64,000 nt of DNA from Lysobacter sp. (GTDB taxonomy: Bacteria; Pseudomonadota; Gammaproteobacteria; Xanthomonadales; Xanthomonadaceae): NCBI GenBank assembly GCA_019634715.1, contig JAHCAU010000006.1:1-64000 (forward strand). Reading direction: 5' to 3'. The stretch's first letter is position 1, and each line of letters begins with the position of its first letter. The position numbers and the translations under genes are program-made. Below the pieces are notes generated by a model. It worked only from the letters and a program-made list of their open reading frames with translations, was not told the origin of the DNA and made no database searches. Positions 1 to 8,355 of the stretch are shown piece after piece.

Positions 1-41
1 CAGAAAAAGTGGGGATACCTCAGGCTGAAGCCCTCTCGTAC

Positions 42-143
42 AGCGGAGCGAAGCGCCGCTGCACCCCCTCCGAAGCCGGCACAGTCACCGTGACGGCAGC
101 ATCGGCGGCTAGCGGAACGTGCGCAGCGGCGCTTCGCTCCGCT
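42..143. repeat. Long hyphenated palindrome upstream of thiG
   Basis: Two perfectly complementary 21-base arms (42-62 and 123-143, outer bases agcggagcgaag) flank about 60 bases. No gene overlaps it. The layout resembles other long palindromes in this window (6224-6298, 8258-8319, 38892-38971, 46359-46430), though the arm sequence differs. It probably belongs to the dispersed intergenic palindromes common in this family. It could act as a transcript 3' end for the gene to the left of the window. Confidence 0.7.
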
Positions 144-217
144 CTACATGGCGCCATCGCATGATATGCATCGCAACATCCGGCCACCTGCGTGCCGCGA
201 TGGGCGATAATCGGGCG

Positions 218-1030
218 ATGACCTCGCCCTCCTCTTCCGCATCGATGCCGGCCGACGACAGCTTCGTCATCGCCGGCAAGACCTACCACTCGCGCCTGCT
301 CACCGGCACCGGCAAGTTCAGGGACCTCGACGAGACCCGCCGCGCCACCGAGGCCGCCGGCGCGCAGATCGTCACCGTCGCCATCCGCCGAACGAACATC
401 GGCCAGAATCCTGGCGAGCCCAACCTGCTCGACGTGCTGCCGCCGGACCGCTACACCATCCTGCCGAACACCGCCGGCTGCTATACCGCCGAGGACGCCG
501 TGCGCACCTGCCGCCTCGCCCGCGAACTGCTCGACGGCCACAACCTCACCAAGCTCGAAGTGCTGGGCGACCAGCGCACGCTGTTCCCCGACGTGGTACA
601 GACCCTGAAGGCCGCCGAGCAGCTGGTCGCCGACGGCTTCGACGTGATGGTCTACACCAGCGACGACCCGATCCTGGCCAAGCGCCTGGAAGAGATCGGC
701 TGCTGCGCGGTGATGCCGCTGGCCGCGCCGATCGGCTCGGGCCTGGGCATCCAGAACCGCTACAACCTGATGGAAATCATCGAGAACGCGAAGGTGCCGA
801 TCCTGGTCGACGCCGGCGTCGGCACCGCGTCCGATGCGGCCATCGCGATGGAACTGGGCTGCGACGGCGTGCTGATGAATACCGCGATCGCCGGCGCGAA
901 GGACCCGGTGCGCATGGCGCTGGCGATGAAGCTGGCGATCGAGGCCGGCCGCCACGCCTTCCTCGCCGGGCGCATCCCGCGCAAGCGCTTCGCCTCGGCC
1001 TCGTCGCCGGTGGACGGGTTGATCGGATGA
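218..1030 (+). CDS. thiG: Thiazole synthase ThiG
   Basis: ThiG forms the thiazole phosphate ring of thiamine from deoxyxylulose 5-phosphate, dehydroglycine and the ThiS thiocarboxylate in the cytoplasm. The protein shows the family's N-terminal [12 protein letters not shown] and the LTKLEVLGD segment with the Schiff-base lysine. The phosphate-binding end [21 protein letters not shown] and GRIPRKR follow. From the ATG at 218 it is 270 residues, close to the usual 255-265. An ATG at 245 is an alternative start. The frame is open back to 119, but those residues are not ThiG-like. No thiS is recognisable upstream, so the sulfur carrier must lie elsewhere. The stop overlaps the next start (ATGA at 1027). 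Confidence 0.95.
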   Translation: MTSPSSSASMPADDSFVIAGKTYHSRLLTGTGKFRDLDETRRATEAAGAQIVTVAIRRTNIGQNPGEPNLLDVLPPDRYTILPNTAGCYTAEDAVRTCRLARELLDGHNLTKLEVLGDQRTLFPDVVQTLKAAEQLVADGFDVMVYTSDDPILAKRLEEIGCCAVMPLAAPIGSGLGIQNRYNLMEIIENAKVPILVDAGVGTASDAAIAMELGCDGVLMNTAIAGAKDPVRMALAMKLAIEAGRHAFLAGRIPRKRFASASSPVDGLIG

Positions 1031-1320
1031 GGCCTGCGTCGGGTGCGCTCAGGTTCGAGTGGGATGCGCGAAAAGCCATCAGCAACCTGCGCAAACACGG
1101 CGTATCCTTCGAAGATGCCGCGACGATTTTCGGCGATCCACTCGCCTTGACCTTCGCGGACCCCGACCATTCCGTGAGCGAGGCGCGCTTCATCTCCATC
1201 GGGCAATCGCATCGAGAACTGTTGCTCGTTGTCGCGCATGTGGAACGCGGGCGAACGTTGCGGATCATCAGCGCCCGCAAGGCAACAAGACACGAGCGAG
1301 CGATCTATGAGCAGGAATGA
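1027..1320 (+). CDS. brnT: BrnT-family toxin
   Basis: A 97-residue protein of the BrnT family, RelE-fold ribonuclease toxins that block translation. Diagnostic features are [22 protein letters not shown] near the start, the centre [15 protein letters not shown], and the C-terminal [16 protein letters not shown] block carrying the conserved basic residues. Length fits the family (about 90-100). It starts inside the thiG stop codon and overlaps the next gene by 14 bases, the usual toxin-first order of brnTA. Co-transcription with thiG through the 4-base overlap is inferred from position. Confidence 0.9.
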   Translation: MRPASGALRFEWDARKAISNLRKHGVSFEDAATIFGDPLALTFADPDHSVSEARFISIGQSHRELLLVVAHVERGRTLRIISARKATRHERAIYEQE

Positions 1321-1540
1321 CAGCATGCGAAACGAGTACCGACGCGACGACCTGGGGAAGGGTGTGCGTGGCAAGTATCTGCGCCGCTACACGAAGGGCA
1401 CCAATCTCGTCCTGCTCGACGACCGAGTCGCCCGGGCATTTCCGGATGCGGATGCGGTGAATGAGGCCTTGCTCGGCCTGCTGGCGCTGGCGGAAAAGGC
1501 CGGCAAGACCACGCGCAAGCCGCGCAAGCCCGGCGCCTGA
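1307..1540 (+). CDS. BrnA-like antitoxin
   Basis: A 77-residue basic protein starting in the 3' end of the BrnT gene, the classical position of BrnA. It reads [25 protein letters not shown] and then a short ribbon-helix-helix-like stretch ([27 protein letters not shown]). BrnA proteins bind and neutralise BrnT and repress their own promoter. An alternative ATG at 1325 would give 71 residues. The assignment rests on gene order, size and the N-terminal lysine/arginine-rich pattern. Sequence similarity to textbook BrnA is modest. Confidence 0.75.
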   Translation: MSRNDSMRNEYRRDDLGKGVRGKYLRRYTKGTNLVLLDDRVARAFPDADAVNEALLGLLALAEKAGKTTRKPRKPGA

Positions 1541-1545
1541 CCACG

Positions 1546-2271
1546 ATGTCCAACGATCAGGCACGCGACCAACCCTTCACCGTCGAGCCGGGCCAACGCA
1601 AGATCCGCAGCTTCGTGCTGCGCCAGGGTCGCTTCAGCCCGGCGCAGCAGCGCGCGTTCGACGAGCTCTGGCCGCGCTTCGGCCTGGATTACGCGGGCAC
1701 GGTGCGCGACTACGACGCCGCGTTCGGCCGCGCCGCGCCGCTGGTGTTCGAGATCGGCTTCGGCAACGGCGAGGCCCTGCGCTTCGCCGCGAAGCAGGAC
1801 CCGTCGCGCAACTACGTCGGCCTGGAAGTGCATGCGCCCGGCGTGGGTCGCCTGCTGAACGCGCTGGGCGACGACGGCAGCGATCACGTCCGCGTCTACC
1901 GCCACGATGCCGTGGAGGTGCTGGAACGCGAGGTCGCCGACGGCGGACTCGATGAAATCCGCATCTACTTCCCCGACCCGTGGCACAAGAAGCGCCACAA
2001 CAAGCGCCGGCTCGTGCAGCCCGAGTTCGCCGCGCTGCTGGCGCGCAAGCTGCGCGACGGCGGCCGCCTGCACCTGGCGACCGACTGGGAAGCCTACGCC
2101 GAGCACATGTGGGACGTGCTCGACGCCACGCCCGGCCTGCGCAACGTCGCCGGCCCGCGCGGCACGGTGCCGCGCCCGGAATGGCGGCCGCAGACGCATT
2201 TCGAGACCCGCGGCCAGAAGCTCGGCCACGGCGTGTGGGACCTGCTGTACGACAAGGTCCCGGCGGCATGA
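1546..2271 (+). CDS. trmB: tRNA (guanine-N7-)-methyltransferase TrmB
   Basis: A SAM-dependent enzyme that methylates guanosine 46 of tRNA. The 241-residue protein has the TrmB order: N-terminal [13 protein letters not shown]-binding loop [14 protein letters not shown], acidic [13 protein letters not shown], and the signature [19 protein letters not shown] for tRNA and catalysis. The C-terminal [15 protein letters not shown] is also typical. Start at the ATG 1546 lies 5 bases after the brnA stop. Length is normal. Confidence 0.95.
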   Translation: MSNDQARDQPFTVEPGQRKIRSFVLRQGRFSPAQQRAFDELWPRFGLDYAGTVRDYDAAFGRAAPLVFEIGFGNGEALRFAAKQDPSRNYVGLEVHAPGVGRLLNALGDDGSDHVRVYRHDAVEVLEREVADGGLDEIRIYFPDPWHKKRHNKRRLVQPEFAALLARKLRDGGRLHLATDWEAYAEHMWDVLDATPGLRNVAGPRGTVPRPEWRPQTHFETRGQKLGHGVWDLLYDKVPAA

Positions 2272-2294
2272 ACCCGGTCGAATAGAACGAGGCG

Positions 2295-4136
2295 ATGGAG
2301 AACCAGCTCACCCTCACCAGCGACATGCAGCTCGTCCTCGGGCTGACGGTGCTGACGATGGTGCTGTTCCTGTTCGAGCGCCTGCGCGCCGACGTGGTGG
2401 CGCTGGTGGTGCTGGTGCTGCTGGGCCTGACCGGGCTGGTGGCGCCGGAAGACCTGTTCAACGGCTTCTCGGGCAACGCGGTCATGAGCGTGATCGCGAC
2501 CATGATCCTCGGCGCCGGCCTCGACCGCACCGGAGCGCTCAACCGCTTGGCGGTATGGCTGCTGCGCCGCGCCGACGGCATCGAGAAGCGGCTGATCCTG
2601 TACACCTCGGCGATCTCCGGCCTGAACTCGGCGGTGATGCAGAACCCGTCGGTGATGGCGCTGTACCTGCCGGTCGCCTCGCGCCTGTCCTCGCGCACCG
2701 GCATGCCGCTGTCGCGGCTGCTGCTGCCGATCGCCGTGGCCATCGTGATGGGCGGCGGCCTGACCATGGTCGGCAACTCGCCGCTGATCCTGCTCAACGA
2801 CCTGCTGGTCTCGGCCAACGCCAACCTGCCTTCGGGCCTGACCACGCTCAAGCCGCTGCCGATGTTCGCGCCGCTGCCGATCGGCCTGGCGCTGCTGATC
2901 GCCGGGCTGGCCTACTTCCACTTCTACGGCGGCCAGCGCCTGCACGAGAACGATGCCGACGCCGGCGTCACCCCGGCGCGCACGCAGAGCTATTTCGCCA
3001 GCGCCTACGGCATCGAGGGCGACGTCTACGAACTCACCGTCACCGCCGACAGCCCGCTGGTGGGCATGTCGATGCGCGAAGCCGAGGCGCTGCACGACGC
3101 GCCGCTGATCCTCGCGCTGAAGACCGGCAACGAATCGCGCCTCACGCCGCCGGGCGACGCGCGCATCTGGGTCGGCAGCGTGCTCGGCGTGATGGGTCCG
3201 CGGCAGGAGATCGCCGATTTCGCGCAGAACCGCTTCCTGCGCATGAGCGCGCGCCTGCGCGAGTTCGCCGACCTGTTCAATCCTGCGCGCGCGGGCATTT
3301 CCGAAGCGGTGATCCCGCCCACGTCCACCTGGATCGGCAAGACCGCGACCCAGCTCAACCTGCGCAAGCAGTACAACCTGCGCCTGCTCGCGATCAACCG
3401 CGACAAGCAGGTGCTGCGCGAGGAGGTCCGCGAAGTGCCGCTGCGCACCGGCGACCTGCTGGTGGTGCACAGCATCTGGACCGACCTGGCGCAGGCCGCC
3501 GGCAACCGCGACTTCGTGCCGGTGACCGACTTCCCCAAGGCCGAGCAACGCCCGCACAAGTTCAAGATCGCGATGACCATCTTCGCGATCACGATGCTGA
3601 TCGCGCTGTCGTCGCGCATCCCGGCCTCCGTTGCGCTGATGACCGGCGTGGCCGGCATGCTGATCACCGGCGTGCTGAAGATGGACGAGGCCTACGCTGC
3701 CATCAACTGGAAGACCGTGTTCCTGATGGCCTGCCTGATTCCGCTGGGCTGGGCGATGGACTCCAGCGGCGCCGCCGCATGGGTGGCCGGGCATACCCTG
3801 GCCCGCCTGCCCGAGGGCACGCCGGTGTGGCTGCTGGAGATCGCGGTCGGCCTGCTCACCACGGCCTTCTCGCTGGTCATCAGCCACGTCGGCGCGACCA
3901 TCGTGATGGTGCCGATCGCGATCAATCTCGCCCTGGCCGCCGGCAGCGATCCGACCGCGTTCGCGCTGATCGTCGCGCTGTCGGCCTCGAACAACTTCAT
4001 GACCGCCTCCAACCCGGTGATGTCGATGATCACCGGCCCGGCCGGCTACAGCGCGAAGGAACTGTGGAAGGTCGGCGCCCCGCTCAGCCTGATCTACACC
4101 GGCATCGTGGTGCTGGTGACCAACCTGCTGTTCTGA
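2295..4136 (+). CDS. SLC13/ArsB-type permease with central RCK_C domains
   Basis: A 613-residue inner-membrane anion transporter of the divalent-anion:Na+ symporter (SLC13/CitT) type. Hydrophobic segments cluster at about 10-60, 80-130, 145-215 and again 430-610. They flank a soluble middle part (about 225-425) with two TrkA-C/RCK_C-like modules, beginning YELTVTADSPLVGMSMREAEAL and ATQLNLRKQYNLRLLAINRD. The conserved SLC13 turns GFSGNAVMSVIATMI and SASNNFMTASNP are visible. Substrate (sulfate, dicarboxylate or another anion) cannot be told from sequence. It sits 23 bases after trmB, with a weak gaacgagg ribosome site. Confidence 0.85.
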   Translation: MENQLTLTSDMQLVLGLTVLTMVLFLFERLRADVVALVVLVLLGLTGLVAPEDLFNGFSGNAVMSVIATMILGAGLDRTGALNRLAVWLLRRADGIEKRLILYTSAISGLNSAVMQNPSVMALYLPVASRLSSRTGMPLSRLLLPIAVAIVMGGGLTMVGNSPLILLNDLLVSANANLPSGLTTLKPLPMFAPLPIGLALLIAGLAYFHFYGGQRLHENDADAGVTPARTQSYFASAYGIEGDVYELTVTADSPLVGMSMREAEALHDAPLILALKTGNESRLTPPGDARIWVGSVLGVMGPRQEIADFAQNRFLRMSARLREFADLFNPARAGISEAVIPPTSTWIGKTATQLNLRKQYNLRLLAINRDKQVLREEVREVPLRTGDLLVVHSIWTDLAQAAGNRDFVPVTDFPKAEQRPHKFKIAMTIFAITMLIALSSRIPASVALMTGVAGMLITGVLKMDEAYAAINWKTVFLMACLIPLGWAMDSSGAAAWVAGHTLARLPEGTPVWLLEIAVGLLTTAFSLVISHVGATIVMVPIAINLALAAGSDPTAFALIVALSASNNFMTASNPVMSMITGPAGYSAKELWKVGAPLSLIYTGIVVLVTNLLF

Positions 4137-4294
4137 ACGCACCGGGCTGGCCGGTCCCGGCCGCCCCCTGCGTTCGCTCCACCACGGCCCCGGCCTGCCC
4201 TGTTTCATCGGCCGCATGCGAATGGACCTCGAATGCCCGGCGCGTTCGATCGCCACCGCAGCCGGCAGCACCGCTCCCCATGCAAGGAACCGCC

Positions 4295-4801
4295 ATGACC
4301 ACACCCTCCCCCGCAAGCGCCGCGCCCGCGAACGCCGCCGAGATCGGCCGCCGCGTCCTGCAGCTGATCGACACCATCCACGGCCCCGAGCAGGTCGACG
4401 CCGCGCACATCGAGCGCGTCACCGGCATCCCGGTCGAATTCAACGACACCAACCCGCAGCAGTACGGCTTCGGCGGCCAGCTCTCGCCGGACTGGGCCTA
4501 CAACCTGGTCTCGCTGACCGAGCTGGACGGCAGCAGGCCGCATCGCCTGATGTTCTCGCTCGACGACCGCAGCGCCGATGCCAACGCCGACATGGCGCCG
4601 ATCGACCCGCTGGCCTTCGAGGCCTGCGACCAGGCGCTGGCGTCCGCCGGTTACACCGGCGCGCCCAACCTCGGCCGCTACGGCCAGGTCGAGTACTGGG
4701 AATACCAGCGCGGCGACGTGTCGCTTCAGGTGCACGTGCGCGGTGAGAGCGATGCGGAAGCAGCGCGCGCCTGCGTGTCCATGATCGTCATCAACGCCTG
4801 A
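4295..4801 (+). CDS. Candidate immunity protein of the adjacent type IV effector
   Basis: A 168-residue acidic protein I do not recognise. The ATG at 4295 follows aaggaacc and gives a typical start; the ATG at 4280 is possible but lacks a ribosome site. No signal peptide or lipobox is visible, so it should stay in the cytoplasm. Two segments look like a small alpha/beta domain (EIGRRVLQLIDTIHGPEQVD; WAYNLVSLTELDG). It lies 10 bases upstream of the XVIPCD effector and is surely co-transcribed. In Xanthomonadales killing systems the immunity gene usually precedes the effector, so an immunity or chaperone role is inferred. A cytoplasmic partner would fit a toxin acting on cytoplasmic protein. 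Confidence 0.55.
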   Translation: MTTPSPASAAPANAAEIGRRVLQLIDTIHGPEQVDAAHIERVTGIPVEFNDTNPQQYGFGGQLSPDWAYNLVSLTELDGSRPHRLMFSLDDRSADANADMAPIDPLAFEACDQALASAGYTGAPNLGRYGQVEYWEYQRGDVSLQVHVRGESDAEAARACVSMIVINA

Positions 4802-4811
4802 GGAGACGACC

Positions 4812-6107
4812 ATGGCCGACAAGACGCCCGCCGAAAAACTCGAAGCGCTGGTGACTGCCTTCGAAACCGCCAACAAGACCGCGACCGACAACCCCGGCAA
4901 GGTCCTGCGCGACCTGATCGCCACCTCCCCGGCCCTCAAGCAGCAGCTCGAAGACGCCGTCTCCAAGGGCGAGCTGACCGAATTCAAGGGGCTGCCGCCC
5001 GGCACCAACGCCGGTGGCCAGTATTCCGGCACGACGATGGAGATCCCGGTCGCCAAGTTGAACAAGGCCGCCACCGACAAGGCCGCCGCGAACGAAGTGG
5101 TGTTCGTGCTCGGCCACGAGACGCGCCACGGCCTCAACAACCCGGCCGAGAAGATCGCCGGCGAGGCGTTCAACAAGTCGCTGGAAAGCATCGCCAAGGT
5201 CAAGGGCGGCAAGCACGATTACACCGCCGCGGTCGAAGGCTACATCCAGCACTACCGCGACAACGAAGCGCAGGCGCACCTCAGCGGCTGGAACGCGCTG
5301 TCGTCCAAGCTCGCCAAGGAGAAGGGCGCCAATCCGACGCTGCAGGACATGTACGACGCCGCACCGGGCCGCATGCAGGACTTCATCGACCGCACCGGCA
5401 CCGCACCCAAGTTCAGCTACGCGATGAAGCCCGGGCTGACCGTCGACAAGGACATGCAGCTGCCGCTGGACGCCGCGAACGTGAAGGCGATGGGCGGCTA
5501 CTACTTCGACAAGCCGCTGAGCAAGGGCTCGCTGGGCGCCAACGGCAACCAGAACTACCCGAACTACTACGGCGACTACGCCCTGAACCGCGTGCAGGCC
5601 TACGAAAAAGCCTACACGGACCACTTCAGGAAGACCGACGCCGCGTACACCGGCGCGGAAGTGCAGGTGGACCTCGGCAAGCTCGGCCTGAGCAAGTCGG
5701 TGCTCACCACCGGCCTGACCTACACCGACATCACGCCGCCGAAGAAGCCGATCGAACAGGGCGTCGGCGGCGCGGAACCCGCGCTCTACACCCAGGCCGC
5801 CGCCGCGCTGCAGAAGCTCGACGGCGCACCGCAGGGCACCGAACTGCGCAACATCGCCGCCGCGATGGCGCTGCAGGCGCAGAAGGACGGCATCACCGGC
5901 ATCGATGGCGTGGTGCGCGGCAGCAACGGCAACCTCATCGCCTACCAGGGCGACCCGGCGCAGGACCACGCCAGGCGCGCGACGGTGGACCAGGCGCAGG
6001 CCAAGGATGCACCGGCGGAGAAGTCGCTGAGCGACCTCGGTCAGCTGCAGCAGCAGGCCCCGCAGCGCCAGGAGCAGGCGCAGCCGCAGCGCGCGGTGGG
6101 GATGTAA
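4812..6107 (+). CDS. XVIPCD-type T4SS effector with HExxH zincin motif
   Basis: A 431-residue protein without signal peptide. A zinc-metallopeptidase motif HETRH is at 102-106, followed about 46 residues later by NEAQA (E152), the spacing of a possible third zinc ligand. The last about 115 residues fit the XVIPCD secretion domain of Xanthomonadales type IV effectors: ALYTQAAAALQKLDG, then IAAAMALQAQKDGITGID, NLIAYQGDPAQDHARR, and a glutamine-rich tail. XVIPCD proteins are docked by VirD4 and injected into rival bacteria. The target is unknown. A proline-, tyrosine- and asparagine-rich middle (NGNQNYPNYYGDY) is unassigned. Start ATG 4812 follows aggagacg. No virB/virD4 genes are in the window, so this would be an orphan effector. 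Confidence 0.75.
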   Translation: MADKTPAEKLEALVTAFETANKTATDNPGKVLRDLIATSPALKQQLEDAVSKGELTEFKGLPPGTNAGGQYSGTTMEIPVAKLNKAATDKAAANEVVFVLGHETRHGLNNPAEKIAGEAFNKSLESIAKVKGGKHDYTAAVEGYIQHYRDNEAQAHLSGWNALSSKLAKEKGANPTLQDMYDAAPGRMQDFIDRTGTAPKFSYAMKPGLTVDKDMQLPLDAANVKAMGGYYFDKPLSKGSLGANGNQNYPNYYGDYALNRVQAYEKAYTDHFRKTDAAYTGAEVQVDLGKLGLSKSVLTTGLTYTDITPPKKPIEQGVGGAEPALYTQAAAALQKLDGAPQGTELRNIAAAMALQAQKDGITGIDGVVRGSNGNLIAYQGDPAQDHARRATVDQAQAKDAPAEKSLSDLGQLQQQAPQRQEQAQPQRAVGM

Positions 6108-6145
6108 GCGCCCGGATCACCGGCACGCCAACGCAGCACCAACGC

Positions 6146-6178
6146 AAACGCCCCGCGAAGATGCGGGGCGTTTGTTTT
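6146..6178 (+). terminator. Rho-independent terminator after the effector gene
   Basis: Perfect 11-base stem aaacgccccgc / gcggggcgttt with the 6-base loop gaagat, followed by tgtttt. It starts 39 bases after the effector stop and ends the 4295-6107 operon. The stem's A-rich 5' side also allows some termination in the opposite direction for trpE. Confidence 0.9.
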
Positions 6179-6223
6179 CGCGGCTTTCGCGGACCTGAAG
6201 TTCAGACGACAAAAAAAGCGCAT

Positions 6224-6298
6224 CGTCATCCTCGCGCAAGCGAGGACCCATGCATCAGCGGCGACCAGGCCTGGGTCCTCGCTTGCGCGAGGATGACG
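6224..6298. repeat. Long palindrome between effector and trpE
   Basis: Two perfectly complementary 27-base arms (6224-6250 and 6272-6298; centre ctcgcgcaagcgagg, itself nearly self-complementary) around a 21-base spacer. It lies in the convergent gap between the effector and trpE. Such elements in this genome occur only between genes, consistent with REP/BIME-like repeats. Confidence 0.85.
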
Positions 6299-6374
6299 TT
6301 GTTTCGTTCTTGCTGCGACGTCTTGTTCCTGCTGCGATGCATTGGCTCTTGCAGGACCGCGATCGAACGACGCG

Positions 6375-7865
6375 CTACAACCCCTGCGCCGCCTGCTCCA
6401 CCGCGCGGAACAGCGCACGGCCCTTGTTCATCGTCTCTTCCCATTCCTTCTGCGGGTCGGAGTCGTAGACGATGCCGGCGCCGGCCTGCACGTGCAGCTT
6501 GCCGTCCTGGATGACCGCGGTGCGGATCGCGATGGCGGTGTCGGCATCGCCGTGCCAGCTGATGTAGCCGATGCTGCCGGCATAGACGTTGCGTTTGATC
6601 GGTTCCAGTTCGCGGATCACTTCCAGCGCGCGGATCTTCGGCGCGCCACTGACCGTGCCGGCCGGGAAAGTCGCGCGCAGCACGTCGGCGTAGCTCATGC
6701 CGTCCTTCAGCCGCCCGGTGACTTCGCTGACGATGTGCATGACATGGCTGTAGCGTTCGATCACGAAGCGGTCGCCCACTTCAACGGTGCCCGGGTCGCT
6801 GACCCGGCCCACGTCGTTGCGGCCGAGATCGATCAGCATCACGTGCTCGGCGCGCTCCTTCGGATCGGCCAGCAGCTCGGCTTCCAGCGCGACATCTTCC
6901 TCGTGCGTGCGACCGCGCGGGCGCGTGCCGGCGAGCGGGCGCACGGTGACCTTGCCGGCGCCCTCGTCGTCGTGTTCGAGCCGGACCAGGATTTCCGGCG
7001 ACGAACCCACCACCTGGGTGCCGCCGACATCGAGGAAATACATGTAGGGCGATGGATTGAGCGCGCGCAGGGCACGGTATACGTCGACCGGGCGCGCGCT
7101 GAAGGGCACGGTGAGGCGCTGGCTCAGCACGACCTGGAAGATGTCGCCGGAGCGGATGTATTCCTTCGACTTCTCCACCGCCGCGATGAAACCCTCGCGC
7201 GTGAAGCCGGAAACGAAGTCGCCCTCGTTGAGTCCGGCGCTGTGGCGCGGTTCGGGATATCCCGCGCCTCCCTGGCGCAGGCGGTGGGTGAGTTCGTCGA
7301 GGCGGCGGTTCGCGCGCGCCCAGGCCTGCGGCTCGCGCGGATCGGCATGCACGATCAGGTACAGGCGCCCCTTGAGGTTGTCGAACACCGCCACGTCGCG
7401 GCTGTCCATCAGCAGGATATCGGGCGTACCCAGTTCGTCAGGCTTGCCACCGCCGCGCAGGCGCGGCTCGATGTACTCGATGCACTCGAAACCGAACCAG
7501 CCGACCAGGCCGCCGGTGAAACCCGGCAGGCCCGGCAGGCGCGGGATCTTCTGCGCGCTGCGCAGGCGTTCGACCTCGGCCAGCGGATCGTCGACCACGC
7601 GGCTGTCGACCAGTTCGCCCAGTTCGCTGACGAACAGCGTGTGCCCGGCGAAGGCGTACACGCGGTGCGCGGGCAGGCCGATGATCGAGTAGCGGCCGAA
7701 GCGCTCGCCGCCTTCGACCGATTCGAAGAGATAGGTGTTGTGGCCGTCGGCGAGCTTGAGATAGACCGACAGCGGCGTATCGAGGTCGGACAGCACCTCG
7801 CGCACGACGGGAACGAGGGTATGGCCGTCTGCGGCATGCTGCTGGAACTGTTCGAACGAAATCAC
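6375..7865 (-). CDS. trpE: Anthranilate synthase component I TrpE
   Basis: Converts chorismate to anthranilate, the first step of tryptophan synthesis, with a glutamine amidotransferase partner not in this window. The 496-residue length is normal. The N-terminal domain holds the feedback site region (LFESVEGGERFGRYSIIG). The chorismate-binding domain shows SGDIFQVVLSQR, the segment PLAGTRPRG, LIDLGRNDVGRVS and FPAGTVSGAPKIRA, all diagnostic. The start codon is GTG, with aagga 8-12 bases upstream. The gene stands alone here, with about 490 bases upstream that hold a possible leader ORF and a palindrome. Confidence 0.96.
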   Translation of the reverse strand: MISFEQFQQHAADGHTLVPVVREVLSDLDTPLSVYLKLADGHNTYLFESVEGGERFGRYSIIGLPAHRVYAFAGHTLFVSELGELVDSRVVDDPLAEVERLRSAQKIPRLPGLPGFTGGLVGWFGFECIEYIEPRLRGGGKPDELGTPDILLMDSRDVAVFDNLKGRLYLIVHADPREPQAWARANRRLDELTHRLRQGGAGYPEPRHSAGLNEGDFVSGFTREGFIAAVEKSKEYIRSGDIFQVVLSQRLTVPFSARPVDVYRALRALNPSPYMYFLDVGGTQVVGSSPEILVRLEHDDEGAGKVTVRPLAGTRPRGRTHEEDVALEAELLADPKERAEHVMLIDLGRNDVGRVSDPGTVEVGDRFVIERYSHVMHIVSEVTGRLKDGMSYADVLRATFPAGTVSGAPKIRALEVIRELEPIKRNVYAGSIGYISWHGDADTAIAIRTAVIQDGKLHVQAGAGIVYDSDPQKEWEETMNKGRALFRAVEQAAQGL

Positions 7866-7905
7866 TCGGAAATCCTTGGGGACGATGGGAACGGCGGGCG
7901 AAGGC

Positions 7906-7986
7906 TCAGGCAGGGCGCCGCCATCGCCGACTCGCGTTCCAGTGGGCCTTCCTGGCCGTCAGGCAGGGGGATGGGTTGTCGTTCAT
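7906..7986 (-). CDS. Possible trpE leader peptide
   Basis: A 26-codon reading frame ending 41 bases before trpE on the same strand, beginning MNDNPSPCLTARK and containing two tryptophan codons (HWN and RRWRR). Position and tryptophan content resemble an attenuator leader peptide. However, no ribosome site is visible, the tryptophans are not adjacent, and I could not draw a convincing terminator/antiterminator pair. It may be chance. Confidence 0.25.
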   Translation of the reverse strand: MNDNPSPCLTARKAHWNASRRWRRPA

Positions 7987-8108
7987 GGCGCCATGCTAGC
8001 GGCTCGCGCCCGGCATCGCACCCGCGGCGACATGCCTTCGACCCACGGTCGTCATCAGGCTGTCACCGTTCGCCCGGAACATGGGAGTCCATCGCAGGGA
8101 CGACTGAC

Positions 8109-8168
8109 GGAAGCGGGATTGCTTCCAACCTCACCGGGGCGGCGCCGACAGGCGTCGCCCTTTCTGTT
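8109..8168 (+). terminator. Orphan intrinsic terminator, possible small RNA 3' end
   Basis: On the plus strand a 6-bp hairpin (ggaagc 8109-8114 with gcttcc 8121-8126) is followed by a strong 10-bp stem. The stem is gggcggcgcc at 8137-8146 with ggcgtcgccc at 8151-8160, one G-U pair and loop gaca, and then tttctgtt. No plausible plus-strand gene lies upstream within 2 kb, since trpE is on the other strand. This looks like the 3' end of a short noncoding transcript starting somewhere in 7990-8090. No clear promoter was found. Confidence 0.4.
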
Positions 8169-8257
8169 GCGGGTAAGCCACGGCCAGTTCAGGCGGGGCC
8201 AGGTCGAACGCATCGATTCGATGGGTATGAACCATCGTCATGTCGAAACTCCCTTTC

Positions 8258-8319
8258 TGTAGGAGCGACGCGAGTCGCGACGCTGAGTGCATCCGGTCGC
8301 GACTCGCGTCGCTCCTACA
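8258..8319. repeat. Palindromic repeat, gtaggagcgacgc family
   Basis: Two perfect 24-base complementary arms (8258-8281 and 8296-8319) with the outer sequence tgtaggagcgacgcgag. A second copy of the same family, differing by gagtc versus aagtc, is at 46359-46430. Both are intergenic, as expected for a REP-like element of this lineage. Confidence 0.9.
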
Positions 8320-8355
8320 AAAAGCCAAGACAAGCCCGTGACAGGCATGCGGAAA

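Noticed and set aside
1..217. thiS upstream of thiG
   Set aside because: No small ubiquitin-like frame ending in Gly-Gly is present; the space is a palindrome.
1907..4800. Long plus-strand frame spanning trmB, the permease and the 168-residue gene
   Set aside because: Only its last 168 codons are protein-like. The rest is arginine/alanine-rich shadow of trmB and the permease in other frames.
8131..8328. Small minus-strand frame upstream of trpE
   Set aside because: It runs through the palindromic repeat and the terminator stem and has no ribosome site or homology.
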